The notes: generated from the sequence alone by a model not told the origin. A stretch of 64,000 nt of DNA from Paracoccus liaowanqingii (GCF_004683865.2 NZ_CP040765.1:186001-250000), one strand, 5' to 3'; numbered from the stretch's first letter, positions 27,125-35,734 are shown. Program-made: numbers and translations.

Positions 27125-27589
27125 TCTGGGTCCATTCAAATATGCAGCCCTACCACTTCCATATCAGCGCCAGGTCTCGCGAACAACTTGTAAAACTTTC
27201 TGCGGTTACTGCAGTTTTATTAATGTCATCATAATTTGGAATATATGCAAAACTTCAGAAGATTCTCACCAATTCACACAGACTTCTTAATGCAATGTTT
27301 CGATATAGCCTCTGAATATCTGTATTAGCAAAAAGGAAACTCCAAACCTGTAACTCATAAGCTGTGCAGATCTCGATCGCTATCATCAATTTTTTTATCT
27401 CCGAGACTGGCTCCATATTGTGTTCGTTTTTTTACTAACTTCTCCATAAGAGTTTTCTAGCTGTTCTCTTTATGGGCAGAACTCGTCAAATGAATACGCC
27501 TTACTATTGTACGTTTCCTCACTGATGCGACAGAAGTGGTGGAATGCCGTGCTGACGATAAGTTATTTGCCACGAACCATGGAGATGAC
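27125..27589. other. Intergenic stretch, nothing recognised
   Basis: About 465 bp of distinctly AT-rich sequence to the right of the IS630 copy. Nothing coding was identified. The base composition differs from the genes on either side. Confidence 0.4.
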
Positions 27590-27784
27590 ATGCCCATCTT
27601 GAAATCCGCCAGTGAGAAAGCTGCCCGCGCTTTTGAGATGGAAAGGCTTCGCGTAGCCATCACGCAGCAGAGGCTGATGCTCGATCAGAAGAATAATGAG
27701 CAAATTCAAAGGATGATCGAAGCTAAGGTCGCCGAAGCCGATCGGCGCCTTCGGCGGCAGCGTACTCCGGTCACGCAATCATAG
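27590..27784 (+). CDS. Small coiled-coil protein
   Basis: 64 residues from MPILKSASEKAAR, whose ATG follows GGAG by 5 bp. A longer in-frame start at 27536 has no ribosome site. The product is entirely helical and highly charged (ARAFEMERLRVAITQQRLMLDQ and MIEAKVAEADRRLRRQ), so it is probably a coiled coil. No domain is recognised. It stands between the IS630 element and an IS66 relic and may be a cargo or orphan gene. Confidence 0.5.
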   Translation: MPILKSASEKAARAFEMERLRVAITQQRLMLDQKNNEQIQRMIEAKVAEADRRLRRQRTPVTQS

Positions 27785-27927
27785 AAGAGAGCCTGTTCTT
27801 CGTCGCGAGAACTGGCCAAGTTGCCTGATTCACCGTTCCGGGGGCTTCGGCGACAGATGTCGTGCGGCGGCCCGGAACGACGCGCTGGCGGGCCTAAGCC
27901 TGGCGGAGAAGCTGCGGACGGGGCAGC

Positions 27928-28440
27928 TTGTCGCCCGAGAGCGTGGCGGCCCTGCCGATGTTAGCAGAATTTATCGTGACGGGTCCTGCAGCGGCGATGC
28001 CGGTAGAGACGGAGGTCGCCACCGGCGTGGCGATCGTTGTCGGCGATTTCGTAATTCGCGTCGTCGCCGACGCCGATGAGGTCCTGCTGACGCGGTCGAT
28101 CCGGGCGGTGCGGGCGGCAGCATCGTGATGTTCGGCGCAGTCAAGGAGGGGCAGTGACGGTCTATGTGGCGATGTGCCCGGTGGACTTTCGCGTGGGGAG
28201 TGAAAGAAGTCAGAAAACGGTCCGGGGGACTGTTTTCCCGACGAACGGTCTGGCGCTGGCTGTGCAGGAGATGTTCGGACTCGACCCGTGTCTCGCGGGG
28301 GCGGTCTTCGCGTTCCGTGCGAAGCGGGCGGCCCATATCAAGCTTTTGGTATAGGATCAGACCGGAATGGTGCTCATTTACAAGCGCCTTGAGGAGGCGA
28401 TTTCGTCTGGCCCGACGTGCGGGACGGGATGACGCCCTCT
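27928..28440 (+). pseudogene. IS66 relic (tnpA tail and tnpB)
   Basis: The frame at 27928-28128 ends VIRVVADADEVLLTRSIRAV, the C-terminus of an IS66 OrfA. The frame from 28154 has the IS66 OrfB pattern in decayed form: VAMCPVDFRVG, then an insertion, then GLALAVQEMFGLDP, AGAVFAFRAKRAAHIKLL. After an early stop the next bases continue in another frame with DQTGMVLIYKRLEEA. No tnpC and no clear ends remain. It is dead and shows IS66 transit of the region. Confidence 0.75.
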
Positions 28441-28494
28441 ACTCCTGCACGCTACAACAGCTCCATCTGGCCAGTCCCAAACCCGGTGTAGTTT

Positions 28495-28525
28495 AGGCTA
28501 CCCGTTCCGCATGAGCGGGTAGCCT
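28495..28525 (-). terminator. Hairpin downstream of WGxxGxxG gene
   Basis: AGGCTACCCG (28495-28504) and CGGGTAGCCT (28516-28525) form a perfect 10-bp stem with an 11-nt loop, 21 bp beyond the stop of the leftward gene. It lacks a good T run. Confidence 0.55.
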
Positions 28526-28545
28526 GTCAGTGTAGGTGCTTCAGA

Positions 28546-28773
28546 TCAAGAGCGCCTGCTTGTCGTAGTATGGACGTCGTCCCGCTGACGCCCTTTCAGG
28601 CCGGCAAGCCCGAGCAGTCCCAAAAGGCCGAGCAGGCCCCAGTCGAAACCGTCATCTTGCTCAACTCCGACCGGCGGCGCGTTTGCAGGCTCGGTGGTCG
28701 CCACCTGGGCCAAAACGGGGCTGCTAGTAATGAGAACGAGAGCCACGGTGCAGATGCGAAGTCCTTTGGACAT
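28546..28773 (-). CDS. WGxxGxxG-type small exported protein
   Basis: 75 residues. Residues 1-22 form a Sec signal peptide (ICTVALVLITSSPVLA). The C-terminal half holds the sorting-like motif WGLLGLLGLLGLAGL followed by a charged Lys/Arg-rich tail, the layout of WGxxGxxG proteins (Trp, Gly-rich transmembrane helix, basic end). Such proteins are thought to be membrane-anchored and stress- or envelope-linked; no function is established. An EcfG promoter lies 47 bp upstream of the ATG. Confidence 0.75.
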   Translation of the reverse strand: MSKGLRICTVALVLITSSPVLAQVATTEPANAPPVGVEQDDGFDWGLLGLLGLLGLAGLKGRQRDDVHTTTSRRS

Positions 28774-28819
28774 GATAAATTACTCCTGTTCTGCCATCCT
28801 ACTGGTCTGGCGAAGTCGT

Positions 28820-28844
28820 AACAGGACGCAAGGGGAGATGTTCC
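28820..28844 (-). promoter_or_regulatory. EcfG-type promoter for WGxxGxxG gene
   Basis: On the - strand GGAAC (complement of 28840-28844), 17 bp, GTT (complement of 28820-28822), 47 bp before the start at 28773. Confidence 0.75.
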
Positions 28845-29314
28845 GGAGATCGGAGAGCGCCTTCACCTTTCAACCGCCGGGCTGTAAGGGCGGCCTTCTG
28901 GCGTCATCACACGGACAACCCCAATGCAGGTGACCGCCCCAGGGAAGAACCAAGTCTTATATGTCGTATGAACAGCGGGTGGGGATCTAGACCTGTCAGT
29001 CCAGTCCACGCTAGACGTGGCTGCGCTGGTGCCGTTTGCCGTCGCCCTTCGTGGCGTTCTTCCGTCCAAAACTTGGCGCAGTCATATGCTGGGCGTCTGC
29101 GCTTTGGCCGGGCTGGCGTTGCGGCAAACGGTATGGTCTGAACCACCCCTCCACTTTTGGGAGAAAGGAGGGGGCCCGATTATTGACGCCCACACCAGGA
29201 GGGGCATGCTCGAAAACACTGCTGACGACGCAGAAATTCGAAATCTATAACCTTGGCGGCATGAGCAACGCAGTAATTTTATGCCGTCCCTTACATGAGC
29301 TTTTGAGACAGTCG
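28845..29314. other. Intergenic stretch, nothing recognised
   Basis: About 470 bp. The frame of the downstream receiver protein is open from 29036, but the sequence before 29315 has no receiver-domain homology and no ribosome site. Confidence 0.4.
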
Positions 29315-29698
29315 ATGAACAAGACCAACCTGGCTGGACGGCGCATTCTTGTGGTAGAAGATGAGCTTATCTTGAGCCTTGATCTCTGCGCACAGATAGA
29401 GGAATTCGGCGGAGTGGTGGTCGGACCGGCGCCCACCTTGGAGAAGGGCCGCTTCCTCTTTTCTTCAAGCCCTCTGCCAGACGGCGGCATCCTCAATATG
29501 CGGATTGTCAAAAATATGATCTACCCTCTGGCCGATGATCTGCTGGCAGCGGGCGTGCCCTTTATTTTTGCAACCTGCGCGAATAAAAGGTCTATTCCGC
29601 AAAGGTATGCAGGCATCCCGCTTGTCGGCAAACCGATCGATATCCTGCATGTCGCTGAGGAACTGTTTCCTGTATGTTCAGAATTAGGGCGGGCATGA
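29315..29698 (+). CDS. Stand-alone receiver-domain protein lacking the Asp
   Basis: 127 residues from MNKTNLAGRRILVVEDELILSL. It is a CheY-like fold with acidic residues at the start (VEDE), a conserved Ala/Thr site in FIFATCANKRSIP and the Lys in LVGKPID. The position that should be the phosphoacceptor Asp (usually LDVxL) reads ILNMRI, so Asn replaces Asp. It therefore cannot be phosphorylated in the usual way and may be a pseudo-receiver or decoy. It belongs to the single-domain regulators frequent in alphaproteobacterial stress networks. No output domain is present. Confidence 0.75.
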   Translation: MNKTNLAGRRILVVEDELILSLDLCAQIEEFGGVVVGPAPTLEKGRFLFSSSPLPDGGILNMRIVKNMIYPLADDLLAAGVPFIFATCANKRSIPQRYAGIPLVGKPIDILHVAEELFPVCSELGRA

Positions 29699-30062
29699 CC
29701 AATTGATACGCGACACTTCTGGCTGATCAGATAGCGCATGCAGCTGGTCTTCCCGCCGCTATACCAGACACTCAAGCTGTTGCGTTTGACCTCTTTCGAC
29801 AAGGCAATGCGCCTCCGGCCCTATCAGCAGGCAATAGACATGAAAGCCGGCTGGCATGAGGTTGGATCAGATATCACTTTGTCCTTGAACCCAGCTGCTG
29901 CAGGAAAAGAGGCAACGCGTACTGGCCCGCAAGAGCGGTATCCGTCTCACCTCTTTGCTGGCTATACGCCGCGCTCAGCACCCTGTCATTCCCGAATTCC
30001 CGACGCGCTTCCAATCGGGAACATGTCCTCGCCGTAATAGTGCAGCTTGACGTGATGGGTCC
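29699..30062. other. Intergenic stretch, probable decayed sequence
   Basis: About 365 bp. Overlapping frames on both strands have no convincing domain or ribosome site. Confidence 0.35.
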
Positions 30063-30353
30063 TCAAACAACTTGATGGCTATGAATTACCTGAGGCGGTT
30101 CGTTGAGCAACGGTCCTGCCAGGGCGCACCATTCTTGGAAGGCGGGGGCCTTACGGAAGACATTCATATGTGCATCGACAGAGTTCCCGTCCACGCGCAG
30201 CAGGTAGTGTCCCGGCACCTCAATGACCCATTCGAGGCGCATATCGAAGCAGCCATCGGCCGCCAGAAACAGTGGTTTCGCCGGCTGCACCGCAGCCTCA
30301 AAGGTATCAGCCGATGCCGGGTCTACCGTCAGCGCAGCAACTTCATGAATTAC
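30063..30353 (-). CDS. ABM-family monooxygenase-like protein, start codon altered
   Basis: The frame reads IHEVAALTVDPASADTFEAA, FLAADGCFDMRLEWVIEVPG, LLRVDGNSVDAHMNVF and FQEWCALAGPLLNEPP, which is the antibiotic-biosynthesis-monooxygenase (ABM) dimeric alpha+beta barrel of about 97 residues. Where the start is expected, the codon is GTA, followed by ATT. If that base were G, the sequence would be a GTG start overlapping the cupin stop as GTGA. A single G-to-A change turns the cupin stop from TGA to TAA and removes this start. Translation from ATT, or from GTG at 30290 (losing the first strand), is possible but weak. The gene may be silent. Confidence 0.65.
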   Translation of the reverse strand, partial: VIHEVAALTVDPASADTFEAAVQPAKPLFLAADGCFDMRLEWVIEVPGHYLLRVDGNSVDAHMNVFRKAPAFQEWCALAGPLLNEPPQVIHSHQVV

Positions 30354-30760
30354 GCGCGTTTTGCCTTCTCATGCTCGTCATCGATAGACTGCTCGATCCC
30401 GGTCGCGACCATGGTGCGCGTCGCGTCTACTGTCGCGTACGTCCAGAAAATCCTCATCAGCTCTTGGCTCTCGTTCAGGAAGCGGTGCGGGACATTGGCA
30501 GGGATCCAAGTCGTGTCGCCGGCCCTCAGTTGGTGGCGCTGGCCGTCGATCTCGGCCACGGCGTCGCCTTCCAGGATCAACACACTTTCTTCGCAGTTGT
30601 GGAAATGTATGCCGATCTTGGCGCCAGGATCGAAAGCCGTGATGCCATTGATAAGGCTCGTGGAGCCGCAGCTGCGGGTCACCAGGGGGATGGTGCGGGC
30701 GCCGTTGGCGCGGTCGTTTACCGGCAGCTGGTCAGGGCGCAGGATAGCGGGATCTGTCAT
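30350..30760 (-). CDS. Cupin-domain protein
   Basis: 136 residues with a single cupin barrel. Motif 1 is GAKIGIHFHNCEESVLILEGD (His, His, Glu metal ligands) and motif 2 is AGDTTWIPANVPHRFLNES (His ligand). A small-molecule dioxygenase, isomerase or binding role is typical, with the substrate unknown. The ATG is preceded by AAGGAGACAACATC. It forms a two-gene unit with the ABM-like gene. A truncated IS630 copy ends about 40 bp upstream and probably separates it from its former promoter. Confidence 0.82.
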   Translation of the reverse strand: MTDPAILRPDQLPVNDRANGARTIPLVTRSCGSTSLINGITAFDPGAKIGIHFHNCEESVLILEGDAVAEIDGQRHQLRAGDTTWIPANVPHRFLNESQELMRIFWTYATVDATRTMVATGIEQSIDDEHEKAKRA

Positions 30761-30797
30761 GATGTTGTCTCCTTACTCGGGCGCTTTGGTGGACTGA

Positions 30798-31536
30798 TAC
30801 CAACCGCCCTAAGCATTAGACTAACCGCTTTTGCGTATTCACGAGTGGCAATCGATCGGCCGCGCTCGGAGTCGCTGGCGAAGGCGTTCCATGCCTTGCA
30901 GCATTGGTCGACGATGTCTGCATAGGTATCAAAGACGGTGATGGCGAGGCAGTTTGCGCGCAGATAGGCCCGGGTGTTCTCAATCGGGTTAAGCTCTGGC
31001 GTATAGGTCGGAAGCGTCACGATGGTGATGTTGTCGAGGATGCGCAGAGCGCTGGAGTTATGCTAGCCGGCGCCGTCCATCACGAGCACGGCATGGGCGC
31101 CCGGCGCGACGGTTTTCGCGATTTCAGTCAGATGGGCGTTCATGGCCGAGGTGTCGGCACGAGGACAAGGTGGTTGACGCGCTACACTGCTCCGAGTTCA
31201 GGAATGGTGTCAGACCTGCCGAATACCGGTTCGACAGACCGGCGATCCCCTCGGCGTTGCAGCGATGAACCCCAAGGCGCAGGGTCTGCCGATCCATGCC
31301 TCAGGCCTCCGCCGCCGTCTTTCGATCCACGCCCTCCAGAACACGAGCGATCTCCAGAAACCGCCGCACCGCTTCGCATCCTTTGTGCGCGCCGCCGCCG
31401 CCCGAAGTTCGCTTGCCAACATATCCGTTCGAGGGATCTCAACCGCCATCAAAACCTCCATCTCCTGATGGCAACAATTCAGATCTTCAGGTCGAGGGGA
31501 ATCCCGCGCGAGTCAGAGATCAGGGCTTTTGATATC
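30798..31536 (-). mobile_element. IS630 copy, internally deleted and decayed
   Basis: The left end TACCAACCGCCCTAAGC matches the complete copy at 25963. The right end near 31517-31536 is the degenerate equivalent. Sequence follows the complete copy on both sides, but about 450 bp are missing around 31165-31190, removing the frameshift site and the central DDE part. The surviving pieces (ending in the LPTYTPELNPIENTRAYL segment, and the start of the helix-turn-helix frame) contain stops. It is non-functional, with about 85-90 percent apparent identity by eye. Confidence 0.75.
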
Positions 31537-31573
31537 AGGCGAGAGTTGCGCAACCGCGCCCTATAACATCTTG

Positions 31574-31602
31574 CCTTATTGTATCCAACGGTATACATTA
31601 GG
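31574..31602. promoter_or_regulatory. Palindromic operator upstream of tcuA
   Basis: The core TGTATCCAA-CGGTATACA (31580-31597) has half-sites TGTATCC and TGTATAC facing each other. The 29 bp match the site at 40942-40970 at most positions. It lies 37 bp before the tcuA start and is probably bound by a GntR-family (FCD) regulator from this island. Confidence 0.65.
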
Positions 31603-31639
31603 CCGATGTGAACTTATGCGCCGCCAAAAAGGAATCTCC

Positions 31640-33139
31640 ATGGACAAGATATGGGACGTGATCGTCGTAGGCTCGGGTAACGCGGCATTGTGTGCTGCGC
31701 TTGCCGCACGTGCCGAGGGCAGCAGTGTGCTGGTTGTAGAAAAGGCCCCGCGCGCCATGGCCGGCGGAAATACGCAATATACCGCAGGAGCAATGCGATT
31801 TGCGTATAACGGTATCGATGACCTTATGCCGCTTTTGGCCGATCTGACGGATCCTCGTCTCGAAGTGACCGACTTTGGCAGCTACACTACTCAAAGGTTT
31901 AGCGATGATCTGCTAGGTTTCAACGATGGCCGCCCTCTGTCTCCTGAGCAGCAAATCTTGATCGATCAGAGCTTGGAAACCATGCAGTGGCTGGGTCACC
32001 AAGGCGTAAAATTCGAGCCGATTTACAGCCGTCAATCATTCTTGAAAGATGGTCGTCATGTTTTTTGGGGCGGCTTGACACTCGCCGCTGCGGAGGAAGG
32101 CGTTGGCCTATTCGAGGCGGAACTTGCCGCTCTCGAGGAAAAGGGCGGTGAAATCCGTTTCGAACAGGCCGTTACTGGCCTGCTGGTCAAAGATGGATGC
32201 GTGACTGGTGTCACCGTCCGAAACTCCACTGGTGAGCAGGTTCTTCATGCTCGGGCGGTAATATTGGCTTGCGGCGGCTTCGAGGCGTCTGAGGAGCTGC
32301 GTGCGAAGTATATTGGACCCGATTGGGCAAAGGCCAAGGTTCGTGGAACACCTCACAATACCGGAGATGGGCTGCGCATGGCGTTCGAGCTAGGGGCAGA
32401 AATGTATGGATTCTACGAAGGTTGTCACGCGACGCCGATGGACTTGCACATGAAGGATTATGGCAATCTCGACATCCCTCACGGCGAACGCAAAAATTAC
32501 CGGAAAATATCCTACTTCCTTGGGATAATGATCAATGCGGATGCCGTACGTTTCGTAGACGAGGGCCGCGATTTTCGCAATTACACCTATGCGCAGTTCG
32601 GCCGCGCCGTACTGGAACAACCCGGTCATTTCGCTTGGCAGATATTTGACGCCAAAGTGGATGACCTGCTTTATGCGGAATACCGCTTCCATGACGCACA
32701 CTACGTGCAGGCAGATACACTAGAGGACCTAATACCGAAGCTTGAGGGGGTGAACCCAGCTGGGGCTCGCAGTACGATCGAGGCCTATAACCAAGCCGTC
32801 ATGGACGATGTGGCGTTTGACCCGACGATCAAGGACGGCAAGGGCACACGTGGCCTGGAACTGCCAAAGTCGAACTGGGCGCAGAAGCTCGATACAGGGC
32901 CGTTCAAGGCCTATCCGGTCACGGGCGGCATCACGTTCACCTATGGAGGCGTCAAGCTGGGACAGGAAGGGCAGATCCTGCGCCCCGATGGCAGCGCGAT
33001 CGATGGACTATTCGCATGTGGTGAAATGGTCGGCGGGGTGTTCTACAATGGCTACCCGGGTGGTTCGGGATTGACCTCCGGTGCGGTCTTCGGCCGGATT
33101 GCAGGACGCGGCGCCGCTGCTCAGGCCAAGGGGGCCTGA
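31640..33139 (+). CDS. tcuA: FAD-dependent tricarballylate dehydrogenase (TcuA-like)
   Basis: 499 residues from the ATG after AAGGAATCTCC; the 37 upstream codons are discounted. The FAD motif DVIVVGSGNAALCAALAARA and the C-terminal segment GVKLGQEGQILRPDGSAIDGLFACGEMVGG, ending YNGYPGGSGLTSGAVFGRIAG, fit the fumarate-reductase-like flavoprotein family. Close relatives of this form are TcuA, which oxidises tricarballylate to cis-aconitate. It is the first gene of the acid-catabolism island and is preceded by the palindromic operator. It converges with the leaderless binding-protein gene, overlapping by 19 bp. TcuB (electron transfer) and TcuC (transporter) are absent; a TctABC system may replace the transporter. 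Confidence 0.82.
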   Translation: MDKIWDVIVVGSGNAALCAALAARAEGSSVLVVEKAPRAMAGGNTQYTAGAMRFAYNGIDDLMPLLADLTDPRLEVTDFGSYTTQRFSDDLLGFNDGRPLSPEQQILIDQSLETMQWLGHQGVKFEPIYSRQSFLKDGRHVFWGGLTLAAAEEGVGLFEAELAALEEKGGEIRFEQAVTGLLVKDGCVTGVTVRNSTGEQVLHARAVILACGGFEASEELRAKYIGPDWAKAKVRGTPHNTGDGLRMAFELGAEMYGFYEGCHATPMDLHMKDYGNLDIPHGERKNYRKISYFLGIMINADAVRFVDEGRDFRNYTYAQFGRAVLEQPGHFAWQIFDAKVDDLLYAEYRFHDAHYVQADTLEDLIPKLEGVNPAGARSTIEAYNQAVMDDVAFDPTIKDGKGTRGLELPKSNWAQKLDTGPFKAYPVTGGITFTYGGVKLGQEGQILRPDGSAIDGLFACGEMVGGVFYNGYPGGSGLTSGAVFGRIAGRGAAAQAKGA

Positions 33140-33855
33140 GCAATCACAGCGCCTTCGGTCTTGTTGAGCTCTAGTAACTGCTTGATCAGCCCGGTGCTGC
33201 GCGCCGTCGCTAGAAAGGCGTTCACTGCCGCCGTCAGCCGAGGATCACGACCTGCTGGCAGGCCCAAAGCCTGCTGGATGACCATGAACCGTTCTGGCAG
33301 TAGCCGAAGGCCAGGCAGGCGGCGCTGGTCGGCTTCCAGTTGCTGCCGGATCCCGGCGGCAACCTCGTACCCTTCGCGCAAGAAGAAATCGACGACCTCC
33401 TGCGAAGTCTTCACCCGCTCAAGCGACGCCGACGCAATCGTGCGGCTGAGGAAGAGGTCATAGGCGCTGCCACGACCGACGGCAATGCGGACGCCCGGAC
33501 AATCTACCTGCGTCAGTGTCCGGATCGCAGAGGCGTCGCGGACCAGATACCACCCCTCGATCAGAATCCAGGGGTCGGTGAACGATACGGAAGTGGCACG
33601 GGCGGGATCCACCGCAAAGAAACCCAGATCCGCCTGGCCTTCCGAAATCAACGCAACCGAGGCCGCGGCATTCGGAACAGTTAGAAGCTCCAATGGCAGA
33701 CTACGGTCGGCGGCAAATTCACGGGCCATATCGACCGAGATCCCGGCGGGTCGCCCATCCTCGGCCGATCGTGTGAGGATCGCATTTCCCGTGTTGATCA
33801 CAACACGCAGGGTTCCTGTCGGAGCGAAGAGTGCGTTCAGCCCGTCACCGGTCAT
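33121..33855 (-). CDS. Leaderless periplasmic-binding-fold (SBP_bac_3) protein
   Basis: 244 residues starting MTGDGLNALFAPTGTLRVVI; the ATG overlaps the previous stop as ATGA. It has the bilobal type 2 solute-binding fold (INTGNAILT, FTDPWILIEGWYLV, AVGRGSAYDLFL, RLTAAVNAFLATAR), but there is no signal peptide and no hydrophobic N-terminus, so the product should stay in the cytoplasm. No ABC permease genes accompany it. Proteins of this form may be enzymes (some dehydratases share this fold) or cytoplasmic sensors. The last gene of a six-gene operon. Confidence 0.75.
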   Translation of the reverse strand: MTGDGLNALFAPTGTLRVVINTGNAILTRSAEDGRPAGISVDMAREFAADRSLPLELLTVPNAAASVALISEGQADLGFFAVDPARATSVSFTDPWILIEGWYLVRDASAIRTLTQVDCPGVRIAVGRGSAYDLFLSRTIASASLERVKTSQEVVDFFLREGYEVAAGIRQQLEADQRRLPGLRLLPERFMVIQQALGLPAGRDPRLTAAVNAFLATARSTGLIKQLLELNKTEGAVIAQAPLA

Positions 33856-34955
33856 GGCCCTACTCCAGCATGGGCGCTCTGGATCGAATCCACAATGCGA
33901 GCGGCAAAGGCCGCGGTTCCGAGGGGCCCTCCCATATCGCCTGTACGCCATTCCGGTACGGCGATGACGCGCGCCACGGAGGTCTCGATCAGGGTAGCGG
34001 CTGCGTCTAGTTGAGGATCGGCCTGACGCTGGCCCAGCCAGCGCAGCAACATGGCAGTCGAATTAATCAGCGAAGCCGGGTTCGCCCGATCCTGCCCTGC
34101 AATCGAAGGTGCCGATCCATGTTGCGCCTGTGCCATGGCATGTCCTGCCCCCGCGTTCAAAGAGGCTGCAAGGCCGATACTGCCTGCGATCTCGGTCGCT
34201 TGGTCAGAGAGAATGTCGCCGAACATATTGGTGGTCACAATGGTGTCGAACGCCGAGGCATCGCGCACCAGCAGCGCGGCCATGGCATCGACCAGCACCT
34301 CCTCGACCGTGATATCGGGATAAGCCTTGGCGACTGCCCGGGTACACGACAGAAACAGCCCGTCGCTGACGCGCAGGACATTGGCCTTGTGGACGACGGT
34401 CAGCCTGCCGCTGCGCTCCCGGGCGATCTGAAAGCCCGCCTCGGCGATGCGCGTCGACCCCTGGCGGGTGACCTTGCGCATGGCAATGGCCACGTCCTCG
34501 GTGGGCATGAACTCTCCCGTGCCGGCGAACATCGTGCGGTCGGCGTAAAAGCCTTCGGTGTTTTCGCGCACGATGACCAGATCGACCGGAACGCCGCAGC
34601 GGGCCGGAAAGTCGGGATGCGACTTGGCGGGACGGATGTTGGCGAACAGGTCCAGGTGCTTGCGTAGATGCCCCGATGGGTTGATGCCGCCCTCGGTCGA
34701 AGGGGGATAGTCATTGTGCGAAACCGGGCCCAAGATCACACCGTCCGCGGCACGCGCACGGTCTAGCAGGTCGTCCGGAAAGGTCGTGCCCTGGGCTGCG
34801 AGGGGCCGCAACCCGACCTGCGCTTGGTCCAGCCGAAACTGCAGGCCCGTGCGGCCCTGAACCGCGTGCAGCACGTCCAGCGTGGCGGCGGTGATTTCGG
34901 AACTAATGCCGTCGCCATCTAGGACCAGCAGGGTGACAGGAGCGGATGGGCTCAT
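33852..34955 (-). CDS. Isopropylmalate/isocitrate dehydrogenase-family enzyme
   Basis: 367 residues. LLVLDGDGISSEIT at the N-terminus, VIVRENTEGFYAD, VVHKANVLRVSDGLFL, DAMAALLV and TTNMFGDILSDQATEIAGSIGLAAS form the beta-decarboxylating dehydrogenase signature (Asp residues for the divalent metal, and Arg/Lys/Tyr at the substrate). Family members oxidise a 2-hydroxy acid and release CO2. The context suggests a tartrate-, homoisocitrate- or isopropylmalate-like acid rather than leucine synthesis, because leuC, leuD and leuA are absent. The stop overlaps the next ATG by 4 bp and the start overlaps the MBL gene by 4 bp. Confidence 0.85.
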   Translation of the reverse strand: MSPSAPVTLLVLDGDGISSEITAATLDVLHAVQGRTGLQFRLDQAQVGLRPLAAQGTTFPDDLLDRARAADGVILGPVSHNDYPPSTEGGINPSGHLRKHLDLFANIRPAKSHPDFPARCGVPVDLVIVRENTEGFYADRTMFAGTGEFMPTEDVAIAMRKVTRQGSTRIAEAGFQIARERSGRLTVVHKANVLRVSDGLFLSCTRAVAKAYPDITVEEVLVDAMAALLVRDASAFDTIVTTNMFGDILSDQATEIAGSIGLAASLNAGAGHAMAQAQHGSAPSIAGQDRANPASLINSTAMLLRWLGQRQADPQLDAAATLIETSVARVIAVPEWRTGDMGGPLGTAAFAARIVDSIQSAHAGVGP

Positions 34956-35734
34956 GGGGAATCTCCATTCGTGGAAAGGGCAATGCGGCGGCTGTCATCA
35001 AGTGACGCCCCGAACCAGCACAGGATGCCGGCCCGGCGCGTGCCCAGATAGGTCCCACCATCGCCGTCGTTCAGCAGCGGCAGGTCATGGCCGCAGACAA
35101 TGATCGCGCCGGACCGCGCCCGCCACAGATCGGCAATGTTGGCAATGGTCGCGCTGCTGGCCGCCCCGTCCTGAGTCGAGTCGCCTGCGGCCGCCAGCAG
35201 TTCGGCCCGGTTCTTGACCGCATCCGCGGCCAGGATGACACGCCCTGCCCCGTCGTCCAGAACAAACGACAGGTGGTGTGGGGTGTGGCCGGGCGCGGCG
35301 ATGGCGGCAATTCCGGGCAGCGCCTCGGCTCCCGGCGTCAGGCGCCGCAACTGCGGCGATTCCGCCAGCGCGCGGACATACAGTTCCGCGCAAAGCGACG
35401 TCTCGATAGGTTCAGCCAAGGCGTGGTCCAACTCGGCCCCGCAGATAGCGACCGAGGCCGCGGGGAACAGGGTCCAGTTCATCATGTGGTCGTAATGGGC
35501 ATGGGTCAGCAGGATGTCGGTCACGTCATGGCGCGCGATGCCGCGTTCGGCTAGGCGCGCCAGTAGAGTCTTGCGTACGGAAAACGATCCAGTATCGACC
35601 AGGATCACCCTGCCCCGCCCGCGCAGCAGGACGACCGCGCTCCACCCCAGGCCGCCATTCTCCAGCGACTTGCCAGGAAAGCCTTGGACCAGTAGGTCGA
35701 CCTGATAGCCGCAGATATCGGCAAGAACGGTCAT
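34952..35734 (-). CDS. MBL-fold metallohydrolase
   Basis: 260 residues. The metal motif LTHAHYDHMMNW (HxHxDH) is near residue 75, ILVDTGSF precedes it, and AAPGHTPHHLSFVL plus AADAVKNRAEL and CGHDLPLL supply further ligands. A di-zinc lactonase or thioesterase activity is typical; close relatives include quorum-lactone hydrolases. Here it could open a lactone or thioester intermediate in the acid pathway. Coupled by 4-bp overlaps to both neighbours. Confidence 0.82.
   Translation of the reverse strand: MTVLADICGYQVDLLVQGFPGKSLENGGLGWSAVVLLRGRGRVILVDTGSFSVRKTLLARLAERGIARHDVTDILLTHAHYDHMMNWTLFPAASVAICGAELDHALAEPIETSLCAELYVRALAESPQLRRLTPGAEALPGIAAIAAPGHTPHHLSFVLDDGAGRVILAADAVKNRAELLAAAGDSTQDGAASSATIANIADLWRARSGAIIVCGHDLPLLNDGDGGTYLGTRRAGILCWFGASLDDSRRIALSTNGDSP

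Noticed and set aside
29521..29802. A - strand frame with YSGGKTS, like a PP-loop
   Set aside because: Only one weak motif, a frame overlapping the receiver gene, and no continuation of an ATP-pyrophosphatase fold.
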